NCBI RefSeq assembly: GCF_029167235.1
Contig: NZ_JARFTR010000272.1
Location: forward strand, 1-54,287
Direction: 5' to 3'
Origin: Kamptonema sp. UHCC 0994
Lineage (GTDB): Bacteria > Cyanobacteriota > Cyanobacteriia > Cyanobacteriales > Microcoleaceae
DNA: 54,287 nucleotides
The notes under the pieces were generated by a model that saw only the letters and a program-made list of their open reading frames with translations, was not told the DNA's origin and searched no databases. Positions 27,229-35,606 of this stretch are shown piece by piece. The first letter of the stretch is position 1. Each line of letters opens with the position of its first letter. The translations under genes and the position numbers were made by a program.

Positions 27229-28860
27229 ATGGTGAAATTCTCGCGCCGTCATTTCTTTCAAGCCACAGGAGGCGCATTAACCGCTTGGGGCCTGCATCAA
27301 TTGCCCTTCTACCGCAAAGGCAAAGTTTTGGCTCAAAGTGCGCCTAGCTTTATCTTCGATCCACCTGGGTTTCAGAATGATTTCCGACCGGGTGAAGAAC
27401 GACAGGCACAAATGTTGCGATCGCGCTGGAATGAGGATGTTAATCGTTTGACCGAACGCATCCGGCAAAACGAGCCTTGGGATTTCACCAATCAACCCGC
27501 CCTCACTGATTACTACAACCCCCTAACAACCAACGTTCCCAAGGGAGCGCCATCAGTTCCCATCACTTGGACAGCCTATCCTAACCGTATTAGGTTCGCC
27601 TTTCCCCAGGCAAGTCGCCGTCAGCTTTGGGAATATGGCGATCGGGGAACGCCAGATCCTAACTACGAGCCAAAAGGCCCTCGCGGTTGGCAGGATGAGT
27701 ACGCCGAGTGGAGCGTCACCCGCAATGCCGAGGGAAAAATTACGAAAATCGCATTCTCAAGTGAAACCCGAGAATACTGGTATGCCCTCTGGGATGTCGA
27801 GCCCAATGTTGTGTTGCGCCTCTACAAGCAACTAATCAGCGAGCAAGTCAAGCTAGAAGATTTGTATCTGCGGGATGGTAGCGGCAAACCGATTATCGAT
27901 CCCCAAACCGGACGACCGGCCTACAACGAACTCAATGAGTGGAATAATAAGGCAACCGGTGGTTTAGCTCATCTCATTGGCGAGTTCAACTCCCAGTACG
28001 GTGCCATGTTCTTAGGAGCACAGTCCACGATGCTGCGAGTAGACGAACAAGGAAATCCCATGACTGACCCCAGCCAACTCGTCAACTGCGGTCTGCATGG
28101 CACTCCCAACCGCTTTAGCGATCCCTTCATTAGCGCAACCGTCAACGATTTAGTGCGTTCGGGCGTGAGAGTGACTCTCAAAAACCCTATAGGGATTTAT
28201 ATCCAAGAGCCCAATTTCCGTATATATCAGCTCCCTCCCAACGCGCCCCCGAATGCCAAACCATCCGACTACTGGAAAGTGCTTCGAGGACGCAAGCGCC
28301 AAGCTGGAGAAACTTATGATTGGATACTTCATGCCGTTTACGAGGTTCCACCACAACAGGGCTTTACGGTGAGCGACATCTCAATTAGTGGATTCCCGAT
28401 CGAGTTCGGCGCTCAAATGGCCGAAACTGTTCTAGTTGGGGTAATCGGTGAGGGTATCCCACAAGAACGTCCCCCTCGTGCTTATGTATGTTCCGAAGTC
28501 CCCAAAAATCCGTTGCCTTATGCCGATGTCTTGCGAGAATTCGATTTACTCGAAGTTGCTCGGCGTTCTCATTTGAATATGAGAATCGAGCAAGGAATGA
28601 CAATTGAAAATGTTGCTCTCAAGGCTGCTCATAGCGATCGCAATGCCACAATTGAGTTTGTCGGATCGTCGGGAGTCACGGTGAAAAAGACTGGGTTTCA
28701 AGAAAAAGAAAATTCCCAAATATTTAGCCTGACTATTTCTGCGGCTGCAAATGCGCCATTAGGAAACCGAGCGCTCCTGCTTAAAAATTCCAACGGTTCT
28801 TCAGGGCCGGCACGATTTGGAATGTTAGAAGTGGTTCCTCCTGGAACTCTTGCCAAGTAA
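27229..28860 (+). CDS. Tat-exported protein of unknown function
   Basis: The start ATG at 27229 (GGAG upstream) gives a twin-arginine signal: KFSRRHFFQATGGALTAWGL, with a likely end near VLAQSAP. Tat export suggests a protein that folds or takes a cofactor in the cytoplasm first. The 543-residue chain has no motif I recognise; it is rich in Trp, Tyr and Pro. Base use is visibly richer in G and C than in the downstream halogenase region. It lies between the haem proteins and the ureohydrolase on the same strand, so it may act in the same extracellular oxidation process, which is inference. Confidence 0.75.
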   Translation: MVKFSRRHFFQATGGALTAWGLHQLPFYRKGKVLAQSAPSFIFDPPGFQNDFRPGEERQAQMLRSRWNEDVNRLTERIRQNEPWDFTNQPALTDYYNPLTTNVPKGAPSVPITWTAYPNRIRFAFPQASRRQLWEYGDRGTPDPNYEPKGPRGWQDEYAEWSVTRNAEGKITKIAFSSETREYWYALWDVEPNVVLRLYKQLISEQVKLEDLYLRDGSGKPIIDPQTGRPAYNELNEWNNKATGGLAHLIGEFNSQYGAMFLGAQSTMLRVDEQGNPMTDPSQLVNCGLHGTPNRFSDPFISATVNDLVRSGVRVTLKNPIGIYIQEPNFRIYQLPPNAPPNAKPSDYWKVLRGRKRQAGETYDWILHAVYEVPPQQGFTVSDISISGFPIEFGAQMAETVLVGVIGEGIPQERPPRAYVCSEVPKNPLPYADVLREFDLLEVARRSHLNMRIEQGMTIENVALKAAHSDRNATIEFVGSSGVTVKKTGFQEKENSQIFSLTISAAANAPLGNRALLLKNSNGSSGPARFGMLEVVPPGTLAK

Positions 28861-28881
28861 AATGATACAATAATTTAGAGG

Positions 28882-29008
28882 TATAGCAACCGCCAAGGCG
28901 GTTAGGGGCGCTTAGGCTACGATGCTCAGGAAAGAATGGGAAAAAGGGAATAGAATCAGCGAGTTTGGTGGAACTCAGAACGTCCTAATCGCCTTGGCGA
29001 CTGCTATA
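28882..29008. repeat. MITE-like element with TATAGCARYCGCCAAGGCG ends
   Basis: TATAGCAACCGCCAAGGCGG begins at 28882, and the complement of 28984-29008 reads TATAGCAGTCGCCAAGGCGA. These near-perfect ends bound a 127-bp unit. The same end sequence occurs near 39512 and, diverged, near 43560-43585 and 32703-32720. The element covers the first 29 codons of the ureohydrolase frame as opened from 28922. Confidence 0.75.
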
Positions 29009-29911
29009 TCTGTGCCAACTTCTAAACCAGTAATTCCTTTTGCTAGCTGTTTCGCGACTGTTTCAGAAAGTCCGATCGACAGTCAATTAGTGTTTGTAGG
29101 TTTGCCAGATGACGAGCAATCCTCTTACCGTGAAGGCTGCGCTCAAGGGCCAGAAAGAATCCGTTACGCCTATGATGGCTATTGTTACAACAGTACAACT
29201 GAGTCGGGTATAGATTTAGCCGGTGCTGTTGTCGATTTGGGAGACTGGCTACCAAAGAGTTCTTGGGATTTAACAGCACAGAGCTATTACGAAGGTGCTC
29301 AGTCTTTATTTCGGGCAGGAAAAATCCCTTTTTTTGCTGGTGGAGATCATGCTGTAACTATTCCAATTGGGAAAGCGTTGGATGTCTTAAATCAGCCAAT
29401 TCATATTGTCCAAATTGATGCACATCCCGATCTATATCCTGAGTTAGAAGATAGCCCCTATTCTCATGCCTGTGTAGCAGCTCGTTTACTAGAGTTTGGC
29501 CATATTGCCTCAATTACCCAAATTGGGATTCGCACTATGAACTCAATTCAAAGTCAGCAGGCCCAGAAATTTAGCGATCGCCTACATTTGATAGCAGCAA
29601 GGGATCTACCCGAAAAATTAGAAACCTTACCACACTTTAGAGCAGGCGCACCAGTCTATCTCACTATCGATTTAGATGGTTTCGATCCAGCTTTTGCTCC
29701 TGGGGTTTCTCATCCGGTTCCTGGTGGATTAACTTCACGACAGGTACTTAATCTAATCCAGCGAGCAAGTTGGAATTTAGTGGGTATGGATGTTGTAGAG
29801 TTAAATCCAGATCGCGATGTGAACGATCAAACTGCAATTCTAGCTGCTAGGCTACTCCATGAGGGTATGGGATATGTAGTGGAGCAATCTTTTAATACCA
29901 GTTCTCTATAA
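28922..29911 (+). CDS. Ureohydrolase (arginase/agmatinase family)
   Basis: The enzyme is expected to hydrolyse a guanidino group to urea and an amine using a dinuclear metal centre (usually Mn; Ni in the known cyanobacterial guanidine hydrolase). All metal ligands are present: GGDH (His143), DAHPD (Asp166, His168, Asp170) and DLDGFDP (Asp250, Asp252), with the later VELNPDRD. The first 29 codons lie inside a MITE-like repeat, and GTG at 29012, just outside it, is an alternative start. Agmatine, guanidinoacetate, guanidinobutyrate or guanidine are all possible substrates. Its position near an amidinotransferase suggests it handles a guanidino intermediate made or degraded in this island. Confidence 0.88.
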   Translation: MLRKEWEKGNRISEFGGTQNVLIALATAISVPTSKPVIPFASCFATVSESPIDSQLVFVGLPDDEQSSYREGCAQGPERIRYAYDGYCYNSTTESGIDLAGAVVDLGDWLPKSSWDLTAQSYYEGAQSLFRAGKIPFFAGGDHAVTIPIGKALDVLNQPIHIVQIDAHPDLYPELEDSPYSHACVAARLLEFGHIASITQIGIRTMNSIQSQQAQKFSDRLHLIAARDLPEKLETLPHFRAGAPVYLTIDLDGFDPAFAPGVSHPVPGGLTSRQVLNLIQRASWNLVGMDVVELNPDRDVNDQTAILAARLLHEGMGYVVEQSFNTSSL

Positions 29912-29944
29912 TATTGCAATTTATTTACACAAGGGTACAAAATC

Positions 29945-30508
29945 ATGAGTTTAAACCGAATACTGGCTTTCGCAATTTTTGTATTACTTGCTTTTGGTTT
30001 TTTACTAGGGAGTACAAGGGTGATGGCGCGGACTACTTCTTATCCATTTGAAGCTACATATAATGTAGAAAGCACGGGTGAACCGATCGCAGGTGACGTT
30101 TTACGGGTACGTGATGTAGGTGACAGTAACAATGCTCCCTACGGTCTAACTAAAGTTGAAAATCATAACTACGCCCTGTTTAAGCCTAAAACTACTAATG
30201 TGATTAAAGTAGGGCCAGACCCAGCAACTTTTGGTTTGACAGGAGAAAGCTTTCCCTTTGGAAAGATAACATTTTATGGTGAAGGAAGTGACAAACTTTT
30301 TGGAACTGAAACTGGTACTTCCACCTATGATTTTGAAAAACTTGTGGGTAGTGGTTCTTACACCATAACGATCGCTGGTGGTGAAGGCAAATTCCGTAAT
30401 GCTAAAGGAATCTTAACTTTTTCAGAAACAAACGTACTTAGTCCAGACCCAACTGCTCCGATAAAAGGTACTTGGTTAGTAACTGGATCTTTCCAGACAA
30501 CACGCTAA
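29945..30508 (+). CDS. Secreted beta-barrel-like protein (allene oxide cyclase-like)
   Basis: The 187-residue protein has a signal peptide (ILAFAIFVLLAFGFLLGSTRVMA). The mature part is rich in Gly, Thr and beta-prone residues. ITIAGGEGKFRNAKGILTFS resembles the repeated strand of the allene oxide cyclase/dirigent-like barrel. AAGGG lies ten bases upstream of the ATG. The family link is tentative and there is no evidence that it is catalytic. Confidence 0.6.
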   Translation: MSLNRILAFAIFVLLAFGFLLGSTRVMARTTSYPFEATYNVESTGEPIAGDVLRVRDVGDSNNAPYGLTKVENHNYALFKPKTTNVIKVGPDPATFGLTGESFPFGKITFYGEGSDKLFGTETGTSTYDFEKLVGSGSYTITIAGGEGKFRNAKGILTFSETNVLSPDPTAPIKGTWLVTGSFQTTR

Positions 30509-30522
30509 CCAAGTCCTAACAC

Positions 30523-30590
30523 ATGGGGATTCGCACCATCAACTCAATTCAAAATCCGCAGGTCTAGAGAACTCGCAATTGCCTACATTT
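30523..30590 (+). pseudogene. Decayed fragment of a second ureohydrolase gene
   Basis: These 68 bases align without gaps to 29522-29589 inside the intact ureohydrolase gene, with 55 identities by my count (about 81%). The frame would read MGIRTINSIQNPQV, then a stop. It lies between the barrel gene and the copper oxidase gene. It is best explained as the relic of a tandem or formerly full second copy. Confidence 0.75.
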
Positions 30591-30599
30591 TTTGTTTGC

Positions 30600-32663
30600 A
30601 TGATGATACCACACAATAGTATTCACAAAATACTCAGAGTTTCGATCGCTTTTATGCTAGCGATCGCAGTTATGTTTAGCAGTTGGGAGCGAGCGATCGC
30701 CGCCAATCTACCCGAACCCCCACTGCGAGCTGTCGAAGGATCGACCGAAAAAAAGGGAGCGTGGTACACGCCCCCAATGCCAAAGAATATCAACGAAAGA
30801 ATGCAGGGTCTTCACGCCTCACTATTACCCAATGGTAAAGTGTTGATTGTCAATGGAGGTTCTGTTCGGCTTTCACTGGTTAGCGAAGGGATCAAAGGTA
30901 AAGATGCAAGAAAACCTTGGTTGATGGATAATACGGCCCTATTCGATCCCAGCCTCTCCGATCCCGACCCCATCCTTGACGATCGGGGAAACCCTATTAA
31001 CCGCATCGATTATGATGCCACCCCCTTTACCAAAATCAAATCGCCCCCCACACCTGTAAAATATAAAGGGAGCAATGAGGAGCAAATTAATGACCCTTTT
31101 TGTGGAGGTAACGTCCACTTACCCAATGGAGACGTTCTGTTAGTAAGTGGCTCTTGGTTCCCCTTTCCCGCTCCCACACCTTTAGGAACAAAACAGACCA
31201 ATCGCTATGACTGGAAAAAAAATAAGTGGGAATTAGCGGGAGAGATGGCTGACGGTCATTGGTACCCTGGTTTACTGCCCTTAGCAAATGGAAAGATCGC
31301 TATTTTTTCTGGAGTTGGTTTTAATAGTGTTTTACCTGGAAATGACTGGGGAGAAAACCTCAAAGTTTCCACTATACTTGAAGTTTTCGACCCCACAAAG
31401 CCACCGAAAAATGCTTGGCAATCTATAGACCTCAAGAACCTACCAAACAGTCCCTATAAAACCCTTCAGGAAGATGGCAGATCTGATTTTATCGCCCTTT
31501 ATCCCCATACTTACCCCACAAAAGATGGTCGATTTTTAATTACAGGCGACTCTGGTGGTACGCGCGAACTTCCCTACCGCAAAACTCATAATACCTACTT
31601 CTTATCGATCGCAGACTCGAAGGATGGTTTATCCGTAAAGTTTGAGCCAGGCCCAAAAAGAGAAGGATGGTCAAAGTATTACACTACCAGCCTACCTGAC
31701 CCCAATTCTCCCGATGGAGATATCTTGCTGATTGGTGGAATGGAAGGGATGAACAATCCCAATTTGGGCCCCGATTTACCCGTTGAAGGAGCGAGAACTT
31801 CCGCTGATTTAGAACGTTGGCACGTCACCACTTGCGATCGATCCAGCGATCCAAATTGTTCGCCATCGAAAGTACAAGGTGAGTGGAAACTGAAAGAGAA
31901 TTTTCTAGGATCTAGCCCCCACGATCGTCGTACCACTCATAACGCGGTGATTCTTCCTACTAAACAAGTTTTGGTTGTTGGTGGAGGTAATTATGTATTC
32001 TATATGCCTGTTTATCATCCTATTTTGATGACACCAGATCGAAAGGCAGATCAAGGCTATCGAACTGAGTGGATGAATCCAGGTACGGAACCCAGACTCT
32101 ATCATAACAATGCCATTCTCTTGCCCGATGCGCGAGTTTTGGTGATGGGCGGACAGGGTGGTTATGCAGCTTGGGATAACCGAAATGGTGCTATTAACCC
32201 GCCTGTAGATGCAATTAGGCAAGTTCGTCTTGATATCAAGGCTGGCACTGCTGATTTAGCTGAAAAAGGACAAAATTTCTTTTCCGCTGAAACTTGGCAA
32301 CCGGAAATATTTAACCCACCCTATCTGTTCATAGATGGCCCGCGTCCAGAGATTACTAAAGCCATAGAAAAAATAACCTATGGTTCTCAACAAAAGATCG
32401 CGGTGAGCAATCCAACAGAAAAGGCATCGTTGGTTTTAATTAAGTTGGGATCGGTAACTCATGGTTTAAACTTCGGGCAGCGCCTCGTCGATCTACAATT
32501 TAAACAAAGTACGATCGGGGAGGTTAATGGCAAATCATTTTCCTTTGCTTCCTTCACTGCACCCACTGACAAGCACATGACTCCTCCGGGTTACTACATG
32601 ATGTTTTATGTCAACGATCTAGGTAAACCTTCTCATGCCAAGATGGTGCAACTTTCTCTGTAG
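30600..32663 (+). CDS. Secreted copper radical oxidase (galactose/glyoxal oxidase-like)
   Basis: The family oxidises a primary alcohol or aldehyde with O2, releasing H2O2, using a Cu ion and a Cys-Tyr radical cofactor. From the ATG at 30600 a signal peptide is followed by a kelch-type propeller and a C-terminal early-set (DUF1929) domain. The expected cofactor and Cu ligands are all visible: FCGGNVHLPNG (Cys168), DGHWYPG (Tyr222), RLYHNNAILLPD (Tyr501, His502) and DKHMTPPGYYMMF (His659). A TTG seven codons upstream lies in the ureohydrolase relic and is less likely as start. The substrate is unknown. Confidence 0.88.
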   Translation: MMIPHNSIHKILRVSIAFMLAIAVMFSSWERAIAANLPEPPLRAVEGSTEKKGAWYTPPMPKNINERMQGLHASLLPNGKVLIVNGGSVRLSLVSEGIKGKDARKPWLMDNTALFDPSLSDPDPILDDRGNPINRIDYDATPFTKIKSPPTPVKYKGSNEEQINDPFCGGNVHLPNGDVLLVSGSWFPFPAPTPLGTKQTNRYDWKKNKWELAGEMADGHWYPGLLPLANGKIAIFSGVGFNSVLPGNDWGENLKVSTILEVFDPTKPPKNAWQSIDLKNLPNSPYKTLQEDGRSDFIALYPHTYPTKDGRFLITGDSGGTRELPYRKTHNTYFLSIADSKDGLSVKFEPGPKREGWSKYYTTSLPDPNSPDGDILLIGGMEGMNNPNLGPDLPVEGARTSADLERWHVTTCDRSSDPNCSPSKVQGEWKLKENFLGSSPHDRRTTHNAVILPTKQVLVVGGGNYVFYMPVYHPILMTPDRKADQGYRTEWMNPGTEPRLYHNNAILLPDARVLVMGGQGGYAAWDNRNGAINPPVDAIRQVRLDIKAGTADLAEKGQNFFSAETWQPEIFNPPYLFIDGPRPEITKAIEKITYGSQQKIAVSNPTEKASLVLIKLGSVTHGLNFGQRLVDLQFKQSTIGEVNGKSFSFASFTAPTDKHMTPPGYYMMFYVNDLGKPSHAKMVQLSL

Positions 32664-32671
32664 AAAGAAGG

Positions 32672-32861
32672 CAGAAGGCAGAATGTATTTTGCTTCCATT
32701 GATAGCAACCTTCTTGGCAGTTATGACTTACGTAACGCCGCCCTCTGGGCGGTTAGGATACCGCCTAGAAGGCGGCGTTACGGATATATGTCTTAATGAT
32801 CTTGGCGTTTGCTGTTTGCTCATAGAACCTGTAAGGACACAGCAATGCTGTGTCCTTACAG
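32672..32861. repeat. Cluster of small repeats and hairpins between convergent genes
   Basis: AGAAGGC heptamers lie at 32672-32686. A GCCGCC element spans about 32726-32790, where CGTAACGCCGCC (32731-32742) is exactly complementary to GGCGGCGTTACG (32771-32782). A perfect 16-bp hairpin with a one-base loop, CTGTAAGGACACAGCA and its complement, lies at 32829-32861. The last ends three bases from the stop of the minus-strand NTF2-like gene and may act as its terminator, although no T run follows. Confidence 0.75.
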
Positions 32862-32864
32862 AAT

Positions 32865-33347
32865 TTACTTGTAATAGTCTGTATTCTTGATGACTTTACC
32901 CTGCTTTAATTCCATTACGGAAACCCCTTCGATCTCAAAAGACTCACCTTTATCCGTTCCAGTCATCAACCACTGAATGGCAAGTTTTTCTGGGCTTTGA
33001 ACCACCACATCTATAGCTTTAAATTTCAGATCGGGTGTAGCTTTAAATTGCTCCTGCATGAACTCTTTGAGTGCTTTGATACCTTTCATAGATACGTCTA
33101 ATGAAAGATCCCGATAGTGGATATCTTCTGCGTAATAATCACCAACTCGATCTAAAGCCCGATCGTTCCAAACTTTGAAATAGGCATCAGCAAATTTTTT
33201 AGCATCAAAATTATTTTGAGCAATGTTTTGAGAATTTGCTTGAATAGTTATATCTTTCAAACCAGTGATTTGATCTGCTTGGACATCTGCTGGAGAAAAA
33301 GAAAACAACAATACCAATACAATTGCAATTTGAACAGATTTTTGCAT
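32865..33347 (-). CDS. Exported NTF2-like (SnoaL-type) protein
   Basis: After a signal peptide (MQKSVQIAIVLVLLFSFSPADVQA), the 160-residue protein has an NTF2/SnoaL-like fold: FADAYFKVWNDRALDRVGDY, YAEDIHYRDLSL, GIKALKEFMQEQF and GVSVMELKQGKVI. This family includes cyclases, isomerases and ligand-binding proteins. AAGGA lies upstream of the ATG. It is downstream of the BesC-like gene on the same strand (145-bp gap) and may belong to that transcript. No specific activity can be assigned. Confidence 0.75.
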   Translation of the reverse strand: MQKSVQIAIVLVLLFSFSPADVQADQITGLKDITIQANSQNIAQNNFDAKKFADAYFKVWNDRALDRVGDYYAEDIHYRDLSLDVSMKGIKALKEFMQEQFKATPDLKFKAIDVVVQSPEKLAIQWLMTGTDKGESFEIEGVSVMELKQGKVIKNTDYYK

Positions 33348-33492
33348 TTTATTTTTCCTTTTCCTAATAAGGTGACAAGAGTTTCTCTCTGTTGGAATTT
33401 TAAAAAGATTGACGGTAAGTTAATTATCTTAACTGTACCGTCAAAGTTAAAAGCTTTAGTAGACCTGTACTAGAGGATTCTAGTTTTCAGGT

Positions 33493-34254
33493 CTAGTTCG
33501 TACCAGCTTCTTCTCCTCGGATAATTGAATCAACTCCTCCCCAATAGGCTTCTAACAGTTCCAAGTATTTATTGATGCCGGCATCAAATAAGTCTCTTCC
33601 TTCTTGATGGGTAACGTAGGGTGCAATGGCATTAAACGCATTGTTGCTATGTCCAATTTCTACGTTAAGGTGCATTAACCAATGCTTGCGAACGTTCTTG
33701 TCATAGCCTTGGTTTTGTAAGCCATCATTAAGCTGACTTGCCAATACTGCGGACATGGTTTCATCAGCATACAATGCTCCCAATGCTTTTTCAATCGGGG
33801 GTTCGCCATAGAGCTTCTTTGCTCCTTCATTGATAGCTGTAGTTGTCGGCAAGCACTGGTAATTGTCAATTTCTTCATTGCTAATTCCAAGATCGTTGAT
33901 TTGCTCGCGAAACAGCGTTTCATGAGTAATCTTACCCCCAACTTCATCAAATACGTTGAGTACCACTTCCCGCAAAATGTTATAATCGCGAGTATTATTG
34001 GCAATGGATGTGATGTAGAACGGTTCGTATTGGAAGTAATACCAGCACTCTAGGTAAAACTTCTTTTCTTGCTCCTTGGTAAACTTGTTCTTGCGGTAGT
34101 AGTTGAGAAGAGGATGTTGTACTGCTCGGTGATTGAGAATATACTCCATCTTCCCATTGAGATATTCTTTGACTTCTTGGTTGCTTACTTCCAAGCGTTG
34201 ACGAACACTCGGATCTTGGATTTCGTCAAACTTTTGAACCTGTATCGCTGTCAT
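33493..34254 (-). CDS. Haem-oxygenase-like diiron oxidase (BesC-like)
   Basis: The 253-residue all-helical protein fits the HDO family (UndA, BesC, SznF, CADD). The metal ligands can be read as Glu104 and His111 (FDEVGGKITHETLF), Glu165 (LYADETMSA), and His195, Glu199 and His202 (HLNVEIGHSNN). The 104-111 and 111-165 spacings equal those I recall for CADD (81-88-142). BesC cleaves 4-chlorolysine to 4-chloroallylglycine; this length and its pairing with a halogenase-like gene suggest a similar oxidative cleavage. A PqqC/TenA-like or CADD-like role is the alternative. AAGGAG precedes the ATG. It follows the halogenase gene by 111 bases on the same strand. Confidence 0.8.
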   Translation of the reverse strand: MTAIQVQKFDEIQDPSVRQRLEVSNQEVKEYLNGKMEYILNHRAVQHPLLNYYRKNKFTKEQEKKFYLECWYYFQYEPFYITSIANNTRDYNILREVVLNVFDEVGGKITHETLFREQINDLGISNEEIDNYQCLPTTTAINEGAKKLYGEPPIEKALGALYADETMSAVLASQLNDGLQNQGYDKNVRKHWLMHLNVEIGHSNNAFNAIAPYVTHQEGRDLFDAGINKYLELLEAYWGGVDSIIRGEEAGTN

Positions 34255-34365
34255 TTGTAATCTCCTTTGTAGATTAGGTATTTTTGAACTGTATTTCCAT
34301 CTTTGTCAGATTTTGATGTTTATACAAAACATCAGAAACAATGATGCAATCACAAAGCAAAATTT

Positions 34366-35139
34366 TTAGCTATAGACACCTGCTTCTACTTCCTTTTCTG
34401 CCCACCAACGATCGTTGTCTTTGAGAGTCCTTTTCTCGTCATCAAGGCATCCCCAAGTCATGTTGATGATAATGCGAGTAGCATCACGATTTAGTGGGAC
34501 TGTACGATGAAGGGTTGTATCCGACTTTAACAGGTAGATGTCACCACTGACAAAACCATAGGTACGGATGAAATTCTCGCACAAATACTCATGAATCCTG
34601 GGATTAGATTTGTCCCAAACGGTATGAGGAACGCATTGCAACATACCACCGTATTCAATCGGTGGGGTTTCCAGAATCCAAATCAGAGCAAAACGATAAT
34701 CTCCCCAGTGCCATCCGTGAGTATCGCCACTCTTTTCATGCCGGGTAATCAAAAATTCTTCGTCTTTTGATGGGCAAGCCAAGAAAGGTTCGCCAGCAAG
34801 TTTTTCCAGAAACTCGATCAGTGATTTTGAGCGGTATATCGTGTTAACAAACTCACTGTTTTCGGCAATAGTTTCGCTGGTGACAACACTCATTTTTCTG
34901 GGAGTATTGGCTGTGGTTGCGAGCTTAAGATCGCGACGCTCAGCGTGTAGATCCAAGAGCCTTAGAGCTTCTTCCTTCATCAGTTGGCGAATCTTGCGAG
35001 GCATGACTTCGGGAATTTTGATAAATCCCTCCCGCTTAAACTTTTGATGAAGCAATGGTAAAGATTCTGGAGAGAAATTACTCTCGATGTTGTCTTGAAT
35101 TTCCTGTTCCCAGGTATTGACTATTTGAACTGTGGTCAT
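34366..35139 (-). CDS. Fe/2-oxoglutarate radical halogenase (BesD family)
   Basis: The 257-residue protein is a phytanoyl-CoA-dioxygenase-like Fe/2OG enzyme. Its metal motif is THGWHWGDY: His144 is followed two residues later by Gly146 instead of the usual Asp/Glu, the signature that leaves a site for chloride in halogenases. The second His is in TLHRTVPL (His211), 67 residues on. Recalled BesD positions (His137, Gly139, His204, and lysine-binding His134, Asp140, Asn219, Thr221, Trp239, Arg74) all land on matching residues with a shift of seven. Arg222 is the expected 2OG-binding Arg. I infer chlorination of a free amino acid, lysine or a relative. Confidence 0.82.
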   Translation of the reverse strand: MTTVQIVNTWEQEIQDNIESNFSPESLPLLHQKFKREGFIKIPEVMPRKIRQLMKEEALRLLDLHAERRDLKLATTANTPRKMSVVTSETIAENSEFVNTIYRSKSLIEFLEKLAGEPFLACPSKDEEFLITRHEKSGDTHGWHWGDYRFALIWILETPPIEYGGMLQCVPHTVWDKSNPRIHEYLCENFIRTYGFVSGDIYLLKSDTTLHRTVPLNRDATRIIINMTWGCLDDEKRTLKDNDRWWAEKEVEAGVYS

Positions 35140-35439
35140 TTGAGTGTGTAAATAAATTAATAGATTACTTTTGCAAGTATGGCAGGTTTCTCTTTATTGT
35201 GGTCTATCCTCAACATTTTTTAATATTTGTTGACGCATTGATAGCTTGAGACTAAGTAACTGGTTGCTAGAACAAATTTATGATATTGTCAATGGTTCTG
35301 TTTGAAAATAAAGTTCGCTCTTTACGCAAAATAATCATATTTAACTCAAGGAATTTATTCCGATCTTCAAGGGGTGAGGATCTTCCCGGATTGCTTTTTG
35401 AGCTAGAGGTTACGATCTGAGAATTTAATTGTCAATAAA

Positions 35440-35467
35440 TTGACATATTTTTAACAAGCTTGATAAT
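35440..35467 (+). promoter_or_regulatory. Candidate sigma-70 promoter for the exporter operon
   Basis: TTGACA (35440-35445) and GATAAT (35462-35467) are separated by 16 bases. If used, it would give a leader of about 455 bases before the EamA gene at 35929. Confidence 0.4.
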
Positions 35468-35606
35468 CTATGCTTATTACAAATAAATAGTATGTCTTGT
35501 TTACTTATATATCGTGAGCTTAAGGGAACAATGCTAGTTTAGCCGTAAATCACATAAATAGTATTTTGTCAAGTTATTAGCTTCGACTTGCCAGAGTAAT
35601 TGCCTT

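Noticed and set aside
34366-35139. Plain phytanoyl-CoA dioxygenase or hydroxylase
   Set aside because: The Asp/Glu of the H-x-D/E metal triad is replaced by Gly146 and the spacing follows BesD, so a hydroxylase label would hide the main feature.
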